Assembly: GCF_001598355.1 (NCBI RefSeq)
Contig: NZ_BCYU01000004.1
Coordinates: 40,591 to 104,590, forward strand
Direction: 5' to 3'
DNA length: 64,000 nucleotides
From: Sphingomonas asaccharolytica NBRC 15499
GTDB taxonomy: Bacteria > Pseudomonadota > Alphaproteobacteria > Sphingomonadales > Sphingomonadaceae
Shown here: positions 46,326 through 55,767 of the stretch, one piece after another
How positions within the stretch are numbered: position 1 is the first letter of the stretch
Layout: each line of letters starts with the position of its first letter
The notes under the pieces: model-generated
What the model was told of the DNA's origin: nothing
The model's database searches: none
What the model saw: only the letters and a program-made list of their open reading frames with translations
Position numbers and translations under genes: made by a program

Positions 46326-47132
46326 GTGAACGACGTGATTACCGCCATCATCCTCGGCATTGTCGAGGGCGTGACCGAATTCCTGCCGGTTTCCTCGACC
46401 GGGCACCTCATTCTGGCCAGCGCGCTGCTCGGCTATAACTCCGAATATTGGGCGCTGTTCAACATCGTCATCCAGTTGGGCGCGATTCTGGCGATCGTCG
46501 TCCTCTATTGGCGGACCTTCTGGGCCGTGCTCCAGGGGCTGTTGCGGTTCGATCCGACCTCGGTCCGCTTCGTCCGCAACCTGCTCGTCGCGTTCCTGCC
46601 CGCCGCAGTGATCGGGCTCGTCTTGCACAAGCAGATCGAGAAACTGCTCGGATCGCCGCTGACGGTGGCGATTGCGCTGATCGTCGGCGGCATCGCGATC
46701 ATCGGCATCGAACGCACGGTCAGGGAAGGCCGGATCAAGGGCGTCGCCGAGATTCCGCTGCCCAAGGTGATTGGCATCGGTTTCATCCAATGCCTGGCGA
46801 TGATCCCCGGCGTCAGCCGCTCGGGCGCGACGATTCTCGGCGCGCTGAGCCTTGGGGTCGAGCGCCGTACCGCGGCCGAATTCAGCTTCTTTCTGGCGAT
46901 CCCGACCATGCTTGGCGCGACCGTGCTCGAACTCGTCACCAAGCGGCACGAACTGATGGCGGCGAACAGCGTCGGCTTCGGTCTGATCGCTGTCGGCTTC
47001 GTCGTCGCCTTCGTCGTCGCCTTGCTCGTTGTCAGGTGGTTCGTCGGGCTGGTTGGGAGGACCGGGTTCAGCCCGTTCGGCTGGTATCGAATCGCTGTCG
47101 GCGCCGTGGCGCTAGTGTTTTTGCTCAAATAA
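46326..47132 (+). CDS. uppP: Undecaprenyl-diphosphate phosphatase UppP
   Basis: The 268-residue membrane protein has the two UppP signature motifs: GIVEGVTEFLPVSSTGHLIL near residues 10-29 and PGVSRSGATILGALSLGV near 160-177, with the catalytic Glu and Arg. It dephosphorylates undecaprenyl diphosphate to recycle the lipid carrier for peptidoglycan and other envelope polymers and gives bacitracin resistance. About eight hydrophobic segments are seen. The start is GTG at 46326 with an AGGGAG site upstream. Lies 53 bases after the NDUFA9-like gene. Confidence 0.96.
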   Translation: MNDVITAIILGIVEGVTEFLPVSSTGHLILASALLGYNSEYWALFNIVIQLGAILAIVVLYWRTFWAVLQGLLRFDPTSVRFVRNLLVAFLPAAVIGLVLHKQIEKLLGSPLTVAIALIVGGIAIIGIERTVREGRIKGVAEIPLPKVIGIGFIQCLAMIPGVSRSGATILGALSLGVERRTAAEFSFFLAIPTMLGATVLELVTKRHELMAANSVGFGLIAVGFVVAFVVALLVVRWFVGLVGRTGFSPFGWYRIAVGAVALVFLLK

Positions 47133-47288
47133 GACCGGATCGGAACTAAACGAACGAACTTCTCGCTCTCGTGCGACGGAATAACCTAGAGCGACCGTAA
47201 AATGGGACAATATAGCTGCCGTATTTGACCGAATTTGCGTGACGGGCGGAGGGAAACAGGCTAGCGGCCGTTCCGAAGGGAGCGGGCG

Positions 47289-48728
47289 ATGGCCGGTGAT
47301 ATGCTGAAATTCGTGGGTGTACCGCAGGCCTATCCGGCCAAGCGCGACGCTCAGCAGCGCGCGGAAGATTTTCGCGAGATCGCTGATCGCTACGGGGTGC
47401 CCGACGCCGAGGAGCAGTCGGCGCGCTGCTCGCAATGCGGCGTGCCCTATTGTTCGGTGCACTGCCCGCTGCACAACCATATCCCCGATTGGCTGCGCCT
47501 GACCGCGGAAGGGCGGCTGCGCGAGGCCTATGAGCTGAGCAACGCGACCTCGACCATGCCCGAAATCTGCGGCCGTATCTGTCCGCAGGACCGGTTGTGC
47601 GAAGGCAATTGCGTGATCGAATTCTCCGGCCATGGCGCGGTGACGATCGGCTCGGTCGAGAAATTCATCACCGACACCGCTTGGGAGAATGGCTGGATCG
47701 AACCGATCGTCCCGGGGCCGGCGCGCGGCCAGTCGGTCGGCATCATTGGTGCGGGCCCGGCCGGTCTGACTGCGGCGGAGCTGCTGCGCGTCGCCGGGTA
47801 CGACGTCCATATCTACGATCGCCACGATCGCGCGGGCGGGTTGCTGACCTATGGCATTCCCGGCTTCAAGCTCGAAAAGCCGGTAGTGATGCGCCGCGTC
47901 GACCGGCTAAAGGCGGGCGGCATCGTCTTTCACGAGGGCTTCGAGGTCGGGCGCGAGGCCGGGCTCGAGGAATTGCGGACGCGTCACGACGCCATTCTGG
48001 TCGCGACCGGCGTGTACAAGGCGCGCGCATTGGCGGCGCCGGGTGTCGGCGCGAGCGGCGTGGTCGAGGCGCTCGACTATCTCACCGCGTCGAACCGCAA
48101 GGGGTTCGGCGATGCCGTGCCCGATTTCGACAGCGGCGCGCTCGACGCGGCGGGCAAGAACGTGATCGTGGTCGGCGGCGGCGACACTGCGATGGACTGC
48201 GTCCGGACCGCGGTGCGCCAGGGCGCGACCTCGGTCGCCTGCCTTTATCGCCGCGACCGCGCCAACATGCCGGGGTCGCAGCGCGAAGTCGGCAATGCCG
48301 AGGAGGAAGGCGTCGAGTTCGTCTGGCTGTCGGCGCCCGAGGCCTTCGGTGGCGGCGACACGGTCGACAGCGTGTCGATCGCGCGGATGCGCCTCGGCGC
48401 CCCCGACGCCAGCGGCCGCCGCGCGCCCGAACCCGATGGCGGCGAGAGCGAAGTGCGGCGCGCCGATCTGGTCATCAAGGCGCTCGGCTTCGACGCCGAG
48501 GACCTGCCGCGATTGTTCGACGCGCCCGAACTCGGCGTGACGCGCTGGGGCACGTTGCTGGTCGACAATGCCACGCTGATGACCAGCCTCGACGGTGTAT
48601 TCGCCGCCGGCGACATCGTCCGCGGCGCCAGCCTGGTGGTGTGGGCGGTGCGCGATGGTCGCGACGTCGCCGGACATATGGACAAGTATTTGCGGGCGAA
48701 GGCGAAATACGAAAGGAAGGCGGCATGA
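47289..48728 (+). CDS. gltD: Glutamate synthase small subunit GltD
   Basis: The 479-residue subunit has the N-terminal [4Fe-4S] cysteines CSQCGVPYC...HCP and CGRICPQDRLCEGNC, an FAD loop IIGAGPAGLTAAE near 151, and an NADPH loop VVGGGDTAMDCVR near 296. It passes electrons from NADPH to GltB for glutamine + 2-oxoglutarate to glutamate. The ATG at 47289 has AAGGGAG upstream. Its stop overlaps or nearly overlaps the next gene, which lies between gltD and gltB. Confidence 0.96.
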   Translation: MAGDMLKFVGVPQAYPAKRDAQQRAEDFREIADRYGVPDAEEQSARCSQCGVPYCSVHCPLHNHIPDWLRLTAEGRLREAYELSNATSTMPEICGRICPQDRLCEGNCVIEFSGHGAVTIGSVEKFITDTAWENGWIEPIVPGPARGQSVGIIGAGPAGLTAAELLRVAGYDVHIYDRHDRAGGLLTYGIPGFKLEKPVVMRRVDRLKAGGIVFHEGFEVGREAGLEELRTRHDAILVATGVYKARALAAPGVGASGVVEALDYLTASNRKGFGDAVPDFDSGALDAAGKNVIVVGGGDTAMDCVRTAVRQGATSVACLYRRDRANMPGSQREVGNAEEEGVEFVWLSAPEAFGGGDTVDSVSIARMRLGAPDASGRRAPEPDGGESEVRRADLVIKALGFDAEDLPRLFDAPELGVTRWGTLLVDNATLMTSLDGVFAAGDIVRGASLVVWAVRDGRDVAGHMDKYLRAKAKYERKAA

Positions 48729-48760
48729 CGGAGCGCGGGGCTCCGGTTCGGAGACCATCC

Positions 48761-49522
48761 ATGATCAAGGCGTCGCTCATTACCGCCACGGCACTGCTCA
48801 TCGCGACGCCCGTTGTCGCGCAGACCGCGCCGCCACTCGTCAAGGCGGATGTCGCACCGGCGCCGGCGCCAACGCCAGCCGATCCGGCGACGCTGGCCGA
48901 GGCTCGGCTGGTGGTCGGGCATCTGCTGCCGCAAGGGACCTACAAGAAGATCATGGGCCCGATGATGGATTCGGTCATGGGTAACATGGGTGACACCATG
49001 AAGGCGCTTCCGTTGCGCGAGATAGCCGAAATGGGCGGTCTCAATCCGAAGGAAGCGGCTGAACTCGATAAGGTGAAGGTCGACGAAGTCATGGCGATCT
49101 ACGATCCGCACTGGCGCGACCGCATGCAGCTATCGGCGCGCGCGATGTTCGATGCGATGGGCGACTTCTTCTCCACGCAGGAACCCGACATTCGTGAGGC
49201 GATGGCGCATGCCTATGCCAATCATTTTTCGCTGGCAGAGCTGACGGATCTGGAGCGCTTTTTCTCGGCAGGCTCGGGCAACAAGTTCGCGACCCAGTAC
49301 ATGACCATCATGGCCGATCCGGCGATGGCAGCCGAGATGCAGTCGATGATGCCCAAGATGATGAAGAGCATGCCGCAATTCATCGCCGCGGCGCAGAAAG
49401 CGACGACAAGCCTGCCGGCGCCACGCAAGCTAAAGGATCTGACGCCGGCCGAACGGACCCGTATCGCAAAGGCTCTCGGCGTCGATGAGAGCAAGCTAAC
49501 CGACCCGAAGAGCACGACATGA
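48761..49522 (+). CDS. Secreted DUF2059-like protein between gltD and gltB
   Basis: The ATG at 48761 starts a Sec signal peptide (MIKASLITATALLIATPVVAQ) and has GGAGA upstream; an ATG at 48725 that overlaps the gltD stop is an alternative. The 253-residue protein has a Pro-Ala linker after the signal and then a helical domain with FFSTQEPDIREAMAHAYANHFSLAEL and ELTDLERFFSAGSGNKF (cited for LERFFSAGSG), which matches the DUF2059 pattern. Its stop overlaps the gltB start by ATGA (49519-49522), so translation of the three genes is coupled. The function is unknown; it is predicted to be periplasmic. Confidence 0.8.
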   Translation: MIKASLITATALLIATPVVAQTAPPLVKADVAPAPAPTPADPATLAEARLVVGHLLPQGTYKKIMGPMMDSVMGNMGDTMKALPLREIAEMGGLNPKEAAELDKVKVDEVMAIYDPHWRDRMQLSARAMFDAMGDFFSTQEPDIREAMAHAYANHFSLAELTDLERFFSAGSGNKFATQYMTIMADPAMAAEMQSMMPKMMKSMPQFIAAAQKATTSLPAPRKLKDLTPAERTRIAKALGVDESKLTDPKSTT

Positions 49523-52500
49523 CCGATCAACGCGCCCGCCTCGCCGCTGAGGGGATGTACCGTCCCGAATTCGAGTCCGATGCCTGTGGCGTCGGCCTTG
49601 TCGCCGCCACAGACGGCCAGCCATCGCGCCGCGTCGTGCAGTCGGCGATCGATGCGCTCAAGGCGGTCTGGCACCGCGGCGCGGTCGATGCCGATGGCAA
49701 GACCGGCGATGGCGCCGGCCTCCATGTCGACCTGCCGCACAAATTCTTCGACGAGGCGATCCAGGCGTCGGGGCACAAGGTCGCCGACAACCAGCTCGCG
49801 GTCGGCATGATCTTCCTGCCGCGCACCGATCTCGGCGCGCAGGAATCGTGCCGCACCATCGTCGAAAGCGTGATCATCGAGGCCGGCTATTCGATCTATG
49901 GCTGGCGCCAGGTGCCGGTCGACGTGTCGGTGATCGGCCGCAAGGCGCAGGAAACGCGCCCCGAGATCGAGCAGATCATGATCGCCGGCCCCTTGCCCGG
50001 GACGCAATCGGCCGAAGAGTTCGAGAAGGACCTGTATCTGGTCCGTCGCCGCATCGAGAAGCGCGTCATCGCCGCGCAGATCAACGGCTTCTACATCTGC
50101 TCGCTGAGCTGCCGCTCGATCGTCTATAAGGGGCTGTTCCTCGCCGAGAGCCTGTCGGTCTTCTACCCCGATCTCCGGGATCCGCGGTTCGAAAGCCGCG
50201 TCGCGATCTTTCACCAGCGCTATTCGACCAACACCTTCCCGCAATGGTGGCTGGCGCAGCCGTTCCGCTGTCTCGCGCATAATGGTGAGATCAACACGAT
50301 CCGCGGCAACAAGAACTGGATGCTCAGCCACGAGATCAAGATGGCGGCGAACGCGTTCGGTGAAGCATCGGAAGACATCAAGCCGGTGATCCCGGCGGGC
50401 GCATCGGACACCGCCGCGCTCGATGCGGTGTTCGAGGCGATCTGCCGCTCGGGCCGGGACGCGCCGACCGCCAAATTGATGCTGGTGCCCGAGGCGTGGG
50501 GGCCGAAGGGCGAGATGCCGAAGAAGCATCTCGACATGTTCAAATATCTCGGCTCGGTGATGGAGCCGTGGGATGGCCCCGCCGCACTAGCGATGACCGA
50601 TGGCCGCTGGGCGGTCGCCGGCATGGACCGCAACGCGCTCAGGCCGCTGCGCTATACCCAGACCTCGGACGGGCTGCTGATCGTCGGGTCGGAAGCCGGC
50701 ATGGTCGTCGTGCCCGAGACGATGATCGTGGAAAAGGGCCGTCTCGGGCCGGGCCAGATGATCGCGGTCGACCTCGACGAAGGCCGCCTGCTCCACGATC
50801 GCGAGGTCAAGGACCGCATCGCCGACGAGCATGATTATGGCAAAATGATCGGCGACTTCGTGACAATCGAGGAACTCAAGGCGCCGAAAGGCGAAACGGT
50901 CACGCGCTTCGACCGTGCCGAGCTGCTGCGCCGTCAAGTCGCCGCCGGCCAGACGCTCGAGGACATGGAGCTGATCCTGTCGCCGATGGTCGAGAGTGCC
51001 AAGGAAGCGATCGGATCGATGGGCGACGACACGCCGCTCGCGGTCATTTCGGACAAACCGCGGCTGATCAGCCAGTTCTTCCGCCAGAATTTCTCGCAGG
51101 TCACCAACCCGCCGATCGACAGTTTGCGCGAACGCCACGTCATGTCGCTCAAGACGCGCTTCGGCAATCTCGCCAATATCCTCGACACCGGGGTCCGGCA
51201 GGATCGCGTGCTGGTGCTGGAAAGCCCGGTGCTGACCGGTTTGGAATGGGCCAAGCTCAAAGCGCATTTCGGCAGCCAGACCGCCGAGATCGACTGCACG
51301 TTCCCGTCGGGCGGCGGGCCCGATGCGCTCAGGACCGCGATCCAGCGCATCCGCAACCAGGCGGAGCAAGCGGTGCGCGAGGGCAAGAGCGAAATCTTCC
51401 TGTCCGACCGCAACATCGACCCCGACAAGGTCGCGATCGCCGGCGTGCTGGCGGCGGCGGCGGTGCACACGCACCTCGTACGGCGCGGCCTGCGCTCCTA
51501 TTGCTCGGTAAATATCGAGACCGCCGAATGCCTCGACACGCATTATTATGCGGTGCTGATCGGGGTCGGCGCGACTACGGTTTATGCCTATCTGTCCGAA
51601 GCGGCGATCGCCGATCGCCATGCGCGCGGGCTGTTTGCCGACGATCTCAGCCTCGAGAAATGCCTGGCCAATCACCGCAAGGCAGTCGACGAAGGGCTGC
51701 TCAAGATCATGTCGAAGATGGGGATCGCCGTGATCTCCAGCTATCGCGGCGGCTATAATTTCGAAGCCGTCGGGTTGTCGCGCAGCCTGGTCGCCGACCT
51801 GTTTCCCGGCATGCCGGCCAAGATTTCCGGCGAAGGCTATGCCTCGCTCCACCTCAACGCCGAACTGCGCCATCAAGCGGCGTTCGACAGCTTTGCCAGT
51901 GGCGGGGCCGTCGTGACCTTGCCGATCGGCGGCTTCTACCGCCAGCGCTATGGCGGCGAGACGCACGCTTATTCGGCGCAGCTAATGCACTTGCTGCAGA
52001 CCGCGGTGGGGACCGACAGCTATTCGACTTACCAGAAATTCTCGCGCGGGGTCGCGGACCTGCCGCCGGTCTATCTGCGCGACCTGCTCCAGTTCAATTT
52101 CCCCGACGAGGGGATCGCGGTCGACCAGGTCGAGCCGATCACCGAGATCCGCAAGCGCTTCGTCACCCCGGGCATGAGCCTGGGCGCGCTATCGCCCGAA
52201 GCGCATGAGACGCTGGCGATCGCGATGAACCGGATCGGCGCCAAGGCGGTGTCGGGTGAGGGCGGCGAGGACAAGCTCCGCTACCAGCCCTATGAAAATG
52301 GCGACAACGCCAATTCGGGAGTCAAGCAGATCGCCTCGGGCCGGTTCGGCGTGACGGCCGAATATCTCAACGCTTGCGACGAGATCGAGATCAAGGTCGC
52401 GCAGGGCGCCAAGCCGGGCGAGGGCGGGCAGTTGCCCGGCTTCAAGGTCACCGAGTTCATCGCCAAATTGCGTCACGCCACGCCCGGCGTGACGTTGATC

Positions 52501-54048
52501 AGCCCGCCGCCACATCACGACATCTATTCGATCGAGGATCTGGCGCAGCTGATCTACGATTTGAAGCAAATCAATCCGCGCGCCAGGGTGTGCGTGAAAC
52601 TGGTCAGCTCGGCCGGGATCGGCACGGTCGCGGCGGGCGTCGCCAAGGCGCATGCCGACGTCATCCTGGTCTCCGGCCATGTCGGCGGCACTGGCGCTTC
52701 GCCGCAGACCTCGATTAAATATGCCGGCACGCCGTGGGAAATGGGGCTGTCGGAAGTCAACCAGACGCTGACGCTCAACGGCTTGCGTGGCCGGGTGAAG
52801 CTGCGCACCGATGGGGGGCTCAAGACCGGACGCGACATCGTCATCGCCGCGATCCTGGGCGCCGAGGAATTCGGCATCGGTACGCTCAGCCTGGTCGCGA
52901 TGGGCTGTATCATGGTGCGGCAATGCCATTCCAACACGTGCCCGGTCGGCGTCTGCACCCAGGATGCCAAGCTGCGCGACAAGTTCACCGGCAGCCCGGA
53001 AAAGGTCATCAACCTGATGACCTTCATCGCCGAGGAAGTGCGCGACATCTTGGCGCGGCTCGGCGTGCGCAGCCTCGACGAAATCATCGGCCGCACGGAA
53101 TTGCTGCGTCAGGTCAGCCGCGGCGCCGAGCATCTCGACGACCTCGACCTCAACCCGATCCTGGCCAAGGTCGATGCCGACGAGGACCAGCGCCGGTTCA
53201 GCCTGCAGACGTGGCGCAACGAAGTGCCCGACAGCCTCGACGCGCAGATGATCAAGGATGCGGCGCATGTCTTCTCGCGCGGCGAGAAGATGCAGCTGAC
53301 CTATTCGGTCCGCAACACGCACCGCGCCGTCGGCACGCGCCTGTCGAGCGAGATTACCCGCACCTTCGGCATGGACAAGCTCGCCGACGGCCACGTCACC
53401 GTGCGGTTGCGCGGCTCGGCCGGGCAGAGCCTGGGCGCGTTCCTGTGCAAGGGCATCACGCTGGAAGTGTTCGGCGACGCCAATGATTATGTCGGCAAGG
53501 GTCTGTCGGGGGGCACGATCGTCGTCCGCCCGGTCGTTTCGTCGCCGCTGGCGAGCCAGGAGAATACGATCATCGGCAATACCGTGCTCTATGGCGCGAC
53601 CAGCGGGCGGTTGTTCGCCGCGGGGCAGGCCGGCGAGCGCTTCGCGGTGCGCAATTCGGGCGCGACTGTCGTCGTCGAGGGCTGTGGCGCCAATGGCTGC
53701 GAATATATGACCGGCGGCATCGCTGTCGTGCTCGGCGCGGTCGGGGCCAATTTCGGCGCGGGCATGACCGGCGGGATGGCGTTCGTCTATGATTCCGGTG
53801 CCAGCTTCGATCGGCGCGCCAATGGCGACTCGATCGTCTGGCAACGGCTGGCGTCGGCGCATTGGGAAGCGGTGCTCAAGAACCTGGTCCGCGCGCATGC
53901 CGCGGCGACCGACAGCAATTGGTCGCAAGGGATTCTCGACGATTGGGATCGCGCGCGCACCAAGTTCTGGCAAGTCATTCCCAAGGAAATGCTCGAGCGG
54001 TCGCCGCACCCGCTCGACGACAGCGAGGAACTACAGGCCGCGGAGTAG
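49519..54048 (+). CDS. gltB: Glutamate synthase large subunit GltB
   Basis: The 1509-residue protein is a full-length GltB. The class II amidotransferase Cys is Cys23 (ACGVGLVA) after a short propeptide. The FMN synthase domain includes ISPPPHHDIYSIEDL and KYAGTPWEMGL; the [3Fe-4S] cysteines are in CIMVRQCHSNTCPVGVC. The C-terminal glycine-rich beta-helix has GTIVVRPV, GATSGRLFAAGQAGERFAVRNSGA and GCGANGCEYMTGG. It makes two glutamates from glutamine and 2-oxoglutarate with electrons from GltD. Followed by a strong hairpin. Confidence 0.98.
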   Translation: MTDQRARLAAEGMYRPEFESDACGVGLVAATDGQPSRRVVQSAIDALKAVWHRGAVDADGKTGDGAGLHVDLPHKFFDEAIQASGHKVADNQLAVGMIFLPRTDLGAQESCRTIVESVIIEAGYSIYGWRQVPVDVSVIGRKAQETRPEIEQIMIAGPLPGTQSAEEFEKDLYLVRRRIEKRVIAAQINGFYICSLSCRSIVYKGLFLAESLSVFYPDLRDPRFESRVAIFHQRYSTNTFPQWWLAQPFRCLAHNGEINTIRGNKNWMLSHEIKMAANAFGEASEDIKPVIPAGASDTAALDAVFEAICRSGRDAPTAKLMLVPEAWGPKGEMPKKHLDMFKYLGSVMEPWDGPAALAMTDGRWAVAGMDRNALRPLRYTQTSDGLLIVGSEAGMVVVPETMIVEKGRLGPGQMIAVDLDEGRLLHDREVKDRIADEHDYGKMIGDFVTIEELKAPKGETVTRFDRAELLRRQVAAGQTLEDMELILSPMVESAKEAIGSMGDDTPLAVISDKPRLISQFFRQNFSQVTNPPIDSLRERHVMSLKTRFGNLANILDTGVRQDRVLVLESPVLTGLEWAKLKAHFGSQTAEIDCTFPSGGGPDALRTAIQRIRNQAEQAVREGKSEIFLSDRNIDPDKVAIAGVLAAAAVHTHLVRRGLRSYCSVNIETAECLDTHYYAVLIGVGATTVYAYLSEAAIADRHARGLFADDLSLEKCLANHRKAVDEGLLKIMSKMGIAVISSYRGGYNFEAVGLSRSLVADLFPGMPAKISGEGYASLHLNAELRHQAAFDSFASGGAVVTLPIGGFYRQRYGGETHAYSAQLMHLLQTAVGTDSYSTYQKFSRGVADLPPVYLRDLLQFNFPDEGIAVDQVEPITEIRKRFVTPGMSLGALSPEAHETLAIAMNRIGAKAVSGEGGEDKLRYQPYENGDNANSGVKQIASGRFGVTAEYLNACDEIEIKVAQGAKPGEGGQLPGFKVTEFIAKLRHATPGVTLISPPPHHDIYSIEDLAQLIYDLKQINPRARVCVKLVSSAGIGTVAAGVAKAHADVILVSGHVGGTGASPQTSIKYAGTPWEMGLSEVNQTLTLNGLRGRVKLRTDGGLKTGRDIVIAAILGAEEFGIGTLSLVAMGCIMVRQCHSNTCPVGVCTQDAKLRDKFTGSPEKVINLMTFIAEEVRDILARLGVRSLDEIIGRTELLRQVSRGAEHLDDLDLNPILAKVDADEDQRRFSLQTWRNEVPDSLDAQMIKDAAHVFSRGEKMQLTYSVRNTHRAVGTRLSSEITRTFGMDKLADGHVTVRLRGSAGQSLGAFLCKGITLEVFGDANDYVGKGLSGGTIVVRPVVSSPLASQENTIIGNTVLYGATSGRLFAAGQAGERFAVRNSGATVVVEGCGANGCEYMTGGIAVVLGAVGANFGAGMTGGMAFVYDSGASFDRRANGDSIVWQRLASAHWEAVLKNLVRAHAAATDSNWSQGILDDWDRARTKFWQVIPKEMLERSPHPLDDSEELQAAE

Positions 54049-54058
54049 CGTTGGGGAC

Positions 54059-54091
54059 ACGATCGGTGCTATAAGGCGACTCACCGATCGT
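54059..54091 (+). terminator. Hairpin after gltB
   Basis: ACGATCGGTG (54059-54068) pairs perfectly with CACCGATCGT (54082-54091) around a 13-base loop, 10 bases after the gltB stop. TTTCTC follows. It probably ends or attenuates the glt operon transcript before the next small gene. Confidence 0.55.
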
Positions 54092-54108
54092 TTCTCGGAT
54101 GCTGTGCC

Positions 54109-54537
54109 ATGCGTAACTATATGCTGCTTCCCGTCCTCGCTTTCGCCGCGACACCGGCGCTCGCGCAAGATCGCGATGCGCCACCGCCCGGGCCGGCGCC
54201 GCAGATGAACGCGCGCGCTGCCGCCAATGCGCTCAACAACCCGATGGTGCAGAATGGCGTCGTCGGATTGATCGACGCGCTGACCGACGCGGTGATGGAG
54301 ACGCGCGTCGGGCCGATGGCGGCGATCGCGCCCGATTCGAGCATTCGCCCCAACGACACGCTCGACAGCATGGCGGCGCGGCGGAACCCCGATTACCGCA
54401 ACGAGATCCACCGCACCGCCAGGCAGACGGTAGTCGCGGCTGGCCGGACCGCGGGCGCCGCAGTGGCGATGTCGGATGAGCTCAAGGCGACGACCGAGCG
54501 CATTCGCCGGGTGTTGGGAACGACCGAATCGCACTGA
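54109..54537 (+). CDS. Small secreted protein of unknown function
   Basis: The 142-residue protein has a signal peptide (MRNYMLLPVLAFAATPALAQ) and a Pro-rich linker. The mature part contains NALNNPMVQNGVVGLIDALTDAVMETRVGP (cited for QNGVVGLIDALTDA) and DDTLDSMAARRNPDY-like sequence (here NDTLDSMAARRNPDY). I know similar short proteins from sphingomonads but no function. No transmembrane segment follows the signal, so it should be periplasmic. Confidence 0.65.
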   Translation: MRNYMLLPVLAFAATPALAQDRDAPPPGPAPQMNARAAANALNNPMVQNGVVGLIDALTDAVMETRVGPMAAIAPDSSIRPNDTLDSMAARRNPDYRNEIHRTARQTVVAAGRTAGAAVAMSDELKATTERIRRVLGTTESH

Positions 54538-54724
54538 GGGGTGCATCGGCCAGACGTTTCCGCATGGAGCGCGGCTGCGCGTTCCAGTCGATCAGGATAG
54601 AATCCAGACGCCAGGGTCGCTTGGGGCGGACTCCCGGTGATGGCGACCGTCTCGAGCCGGTCATCGACGAATAGTCTGCCAAAGCCATCTTCCCCCGCTC
54701 GCCGCCAGCTTCTAACAGCAAGGA

Positions 54725-55396
54725 ATGTGGCAACTCCTCCAATTCCCGCTCTGTCCCTTCTCGCGCAAGGTCCGGCTGCTGCTGGGGGAAAAGGGGGTCG
54801 GTTATACCTTGGTGCGCGAAAATCCGTGGGAGCGGCGCGACGAGTTCATCGACATGAACCCGGCGGGGCAGACGCCAGTGATCACCGATGCCCAGCGTGA
54901 CATCCGGCTGATCGATTCGCTGGTCATCTGCGAATATTTCGAGGAGACGGTCGACAAGGCGCAGATGATCAACGGCACCGCAATCCAGCGCGCCGAGATC
55001 CGCCGGCTGGCGACCTGGTTTGACACCTTCTTCTTCCGCGACGTGACCGAGCGGTTGTTGGGCGAGCGCATGCTCAAGCGGATCGTCACCAAGGCGAGCC
55101 CCGACGCGCGCGTGCTGCGCGAGGCGATGAAGTCGGCGGTCGAATATCTCGATTACACCGACTATTTGCTCGATCGGCATAATTGGATGGGCGGTGCGAC
55201 GCTCAGCCTCGCCGATCTGGCGGCGGCGGCACAGATTTCGGTCGCCGATTATCTCGGCGGAATCGACTGGAAGAACCACGAACAGACCGCGCGCTGGTAT
55301 GGCGGCATGAAGAGCCGCCCGAGTTTCCGCCCGCTGCTGAGCGAGCGGATGGAGGGCATCCCGGCCTCGCCGCATTATCATGACGTGAATTTCTGA
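54725..55396 (+). CDS. Glutathione S-transferase family protein
   Basis: The 223-residue protein has a thioredoxin-fold N-terminus (LLQFPLCPFSRKVRLLLGEKG) with a CPFS motif at the usual glutathione-binding position, NPAGQTPVI with the cis-Pro, and DSLVICEYFEE. The helical C-terminal domain has WMGGATLSLADLAAAAQ. It is expected to bind glutathione; the substrate is unknown. The stop overlaps the csaA start by one base (TGATG at 55394-55398), so the two are co-translated. Confidence 0.9.
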   Translation: MWQLLQFPLCPFSRKVRLLLGEKGVGYTLVRENPWERRDEFIDMNPAGQTPVITDAQRDIRLIDSLVICEYFEETVDKAQMINGTAIQRAEIRRLATWFDTFFFRDVTERLLGERMLKRIVTKASPDARVLREAMKSAVEYLDYTDYLLDRHNWMGGATLSLADLAAAAQISVADYLGGIDWKNHEQTARWYGGMKSRPSFRPLLSERMEGIPASPHYHDVNF

Positions 55397-55767
55397 TGCA
55401 CGTAACTCACGACAGCGCCGCGCCGGCCGCCGAGACAATCGCCTTTGACGATTTCCTCAAGGTCGATATCCGCGTCGGCACGATCATTGCCGCCGAGCCC
55501 TTCCCCGAAGCGCGCAAACCGGCGTTCAAGCTGTCGATCGATTTCGGCGATCCAATCGGCACCAAGCGCTCGTCGGCGCAGATCACCGAACATTACACGC
55601 TGGAGGATCTGATCGGGCGCCAGGTCGCCGCCGTGGTCAATTTCCCGCCACGCCAGATCGGGCCGATGCGCTCCGAAGTGCTGACGCTCGGTTTTCCCGA
55701 CGTCGACGGCAAGGTCGTGCTGATCGCGCCGAGCGAGCCGGTGCCCAATGGCGGCAGGCTGTTCTGA
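55396..55767 (+). CDS. csaA: tRNA-binding protein CsaA
   Basis: The 123-residue protein is a stand-alone tRNA-binding OB-fold like the C-terminal domain of methionyl-tRNA synthetase. Family features are FDDFLKVDIRVGTI, FPEARKPAFKLSIDFG and the C-terminal GGRLF. CsaA has been linked to export chaperone activity in Bacillus. It overlaps the GST gene by one base and the DUF72 gene by four bases. Confidence 0.92.
   Translation: MHVTHDSAAPAAETIAFDDFLKVDIRVGTIIAAEPFPEARKPAFKLSIDFGDPIGTKRSSAQITEHYTLEDLIGRQVAAVVNFPPRQIGPMRSEVLTLGFPDVDGKVVLIAPSEPVPNGGRLF

Noticed and set aside
47597..49522. 641-codon plus-strand open frame
   Set aside because: For most of its length it overlaps gltD in another frame. 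Only its last part, from 48761, is a real gene (the DUF2059-like protein).
52189..54009. 606-codon open frame on the minus strand
   Set aside because: It lies fully antisense to gltB, whose motifs are all intact. High-GC codon bias leaves long open frames on the opposite strand. The translation has no family features.
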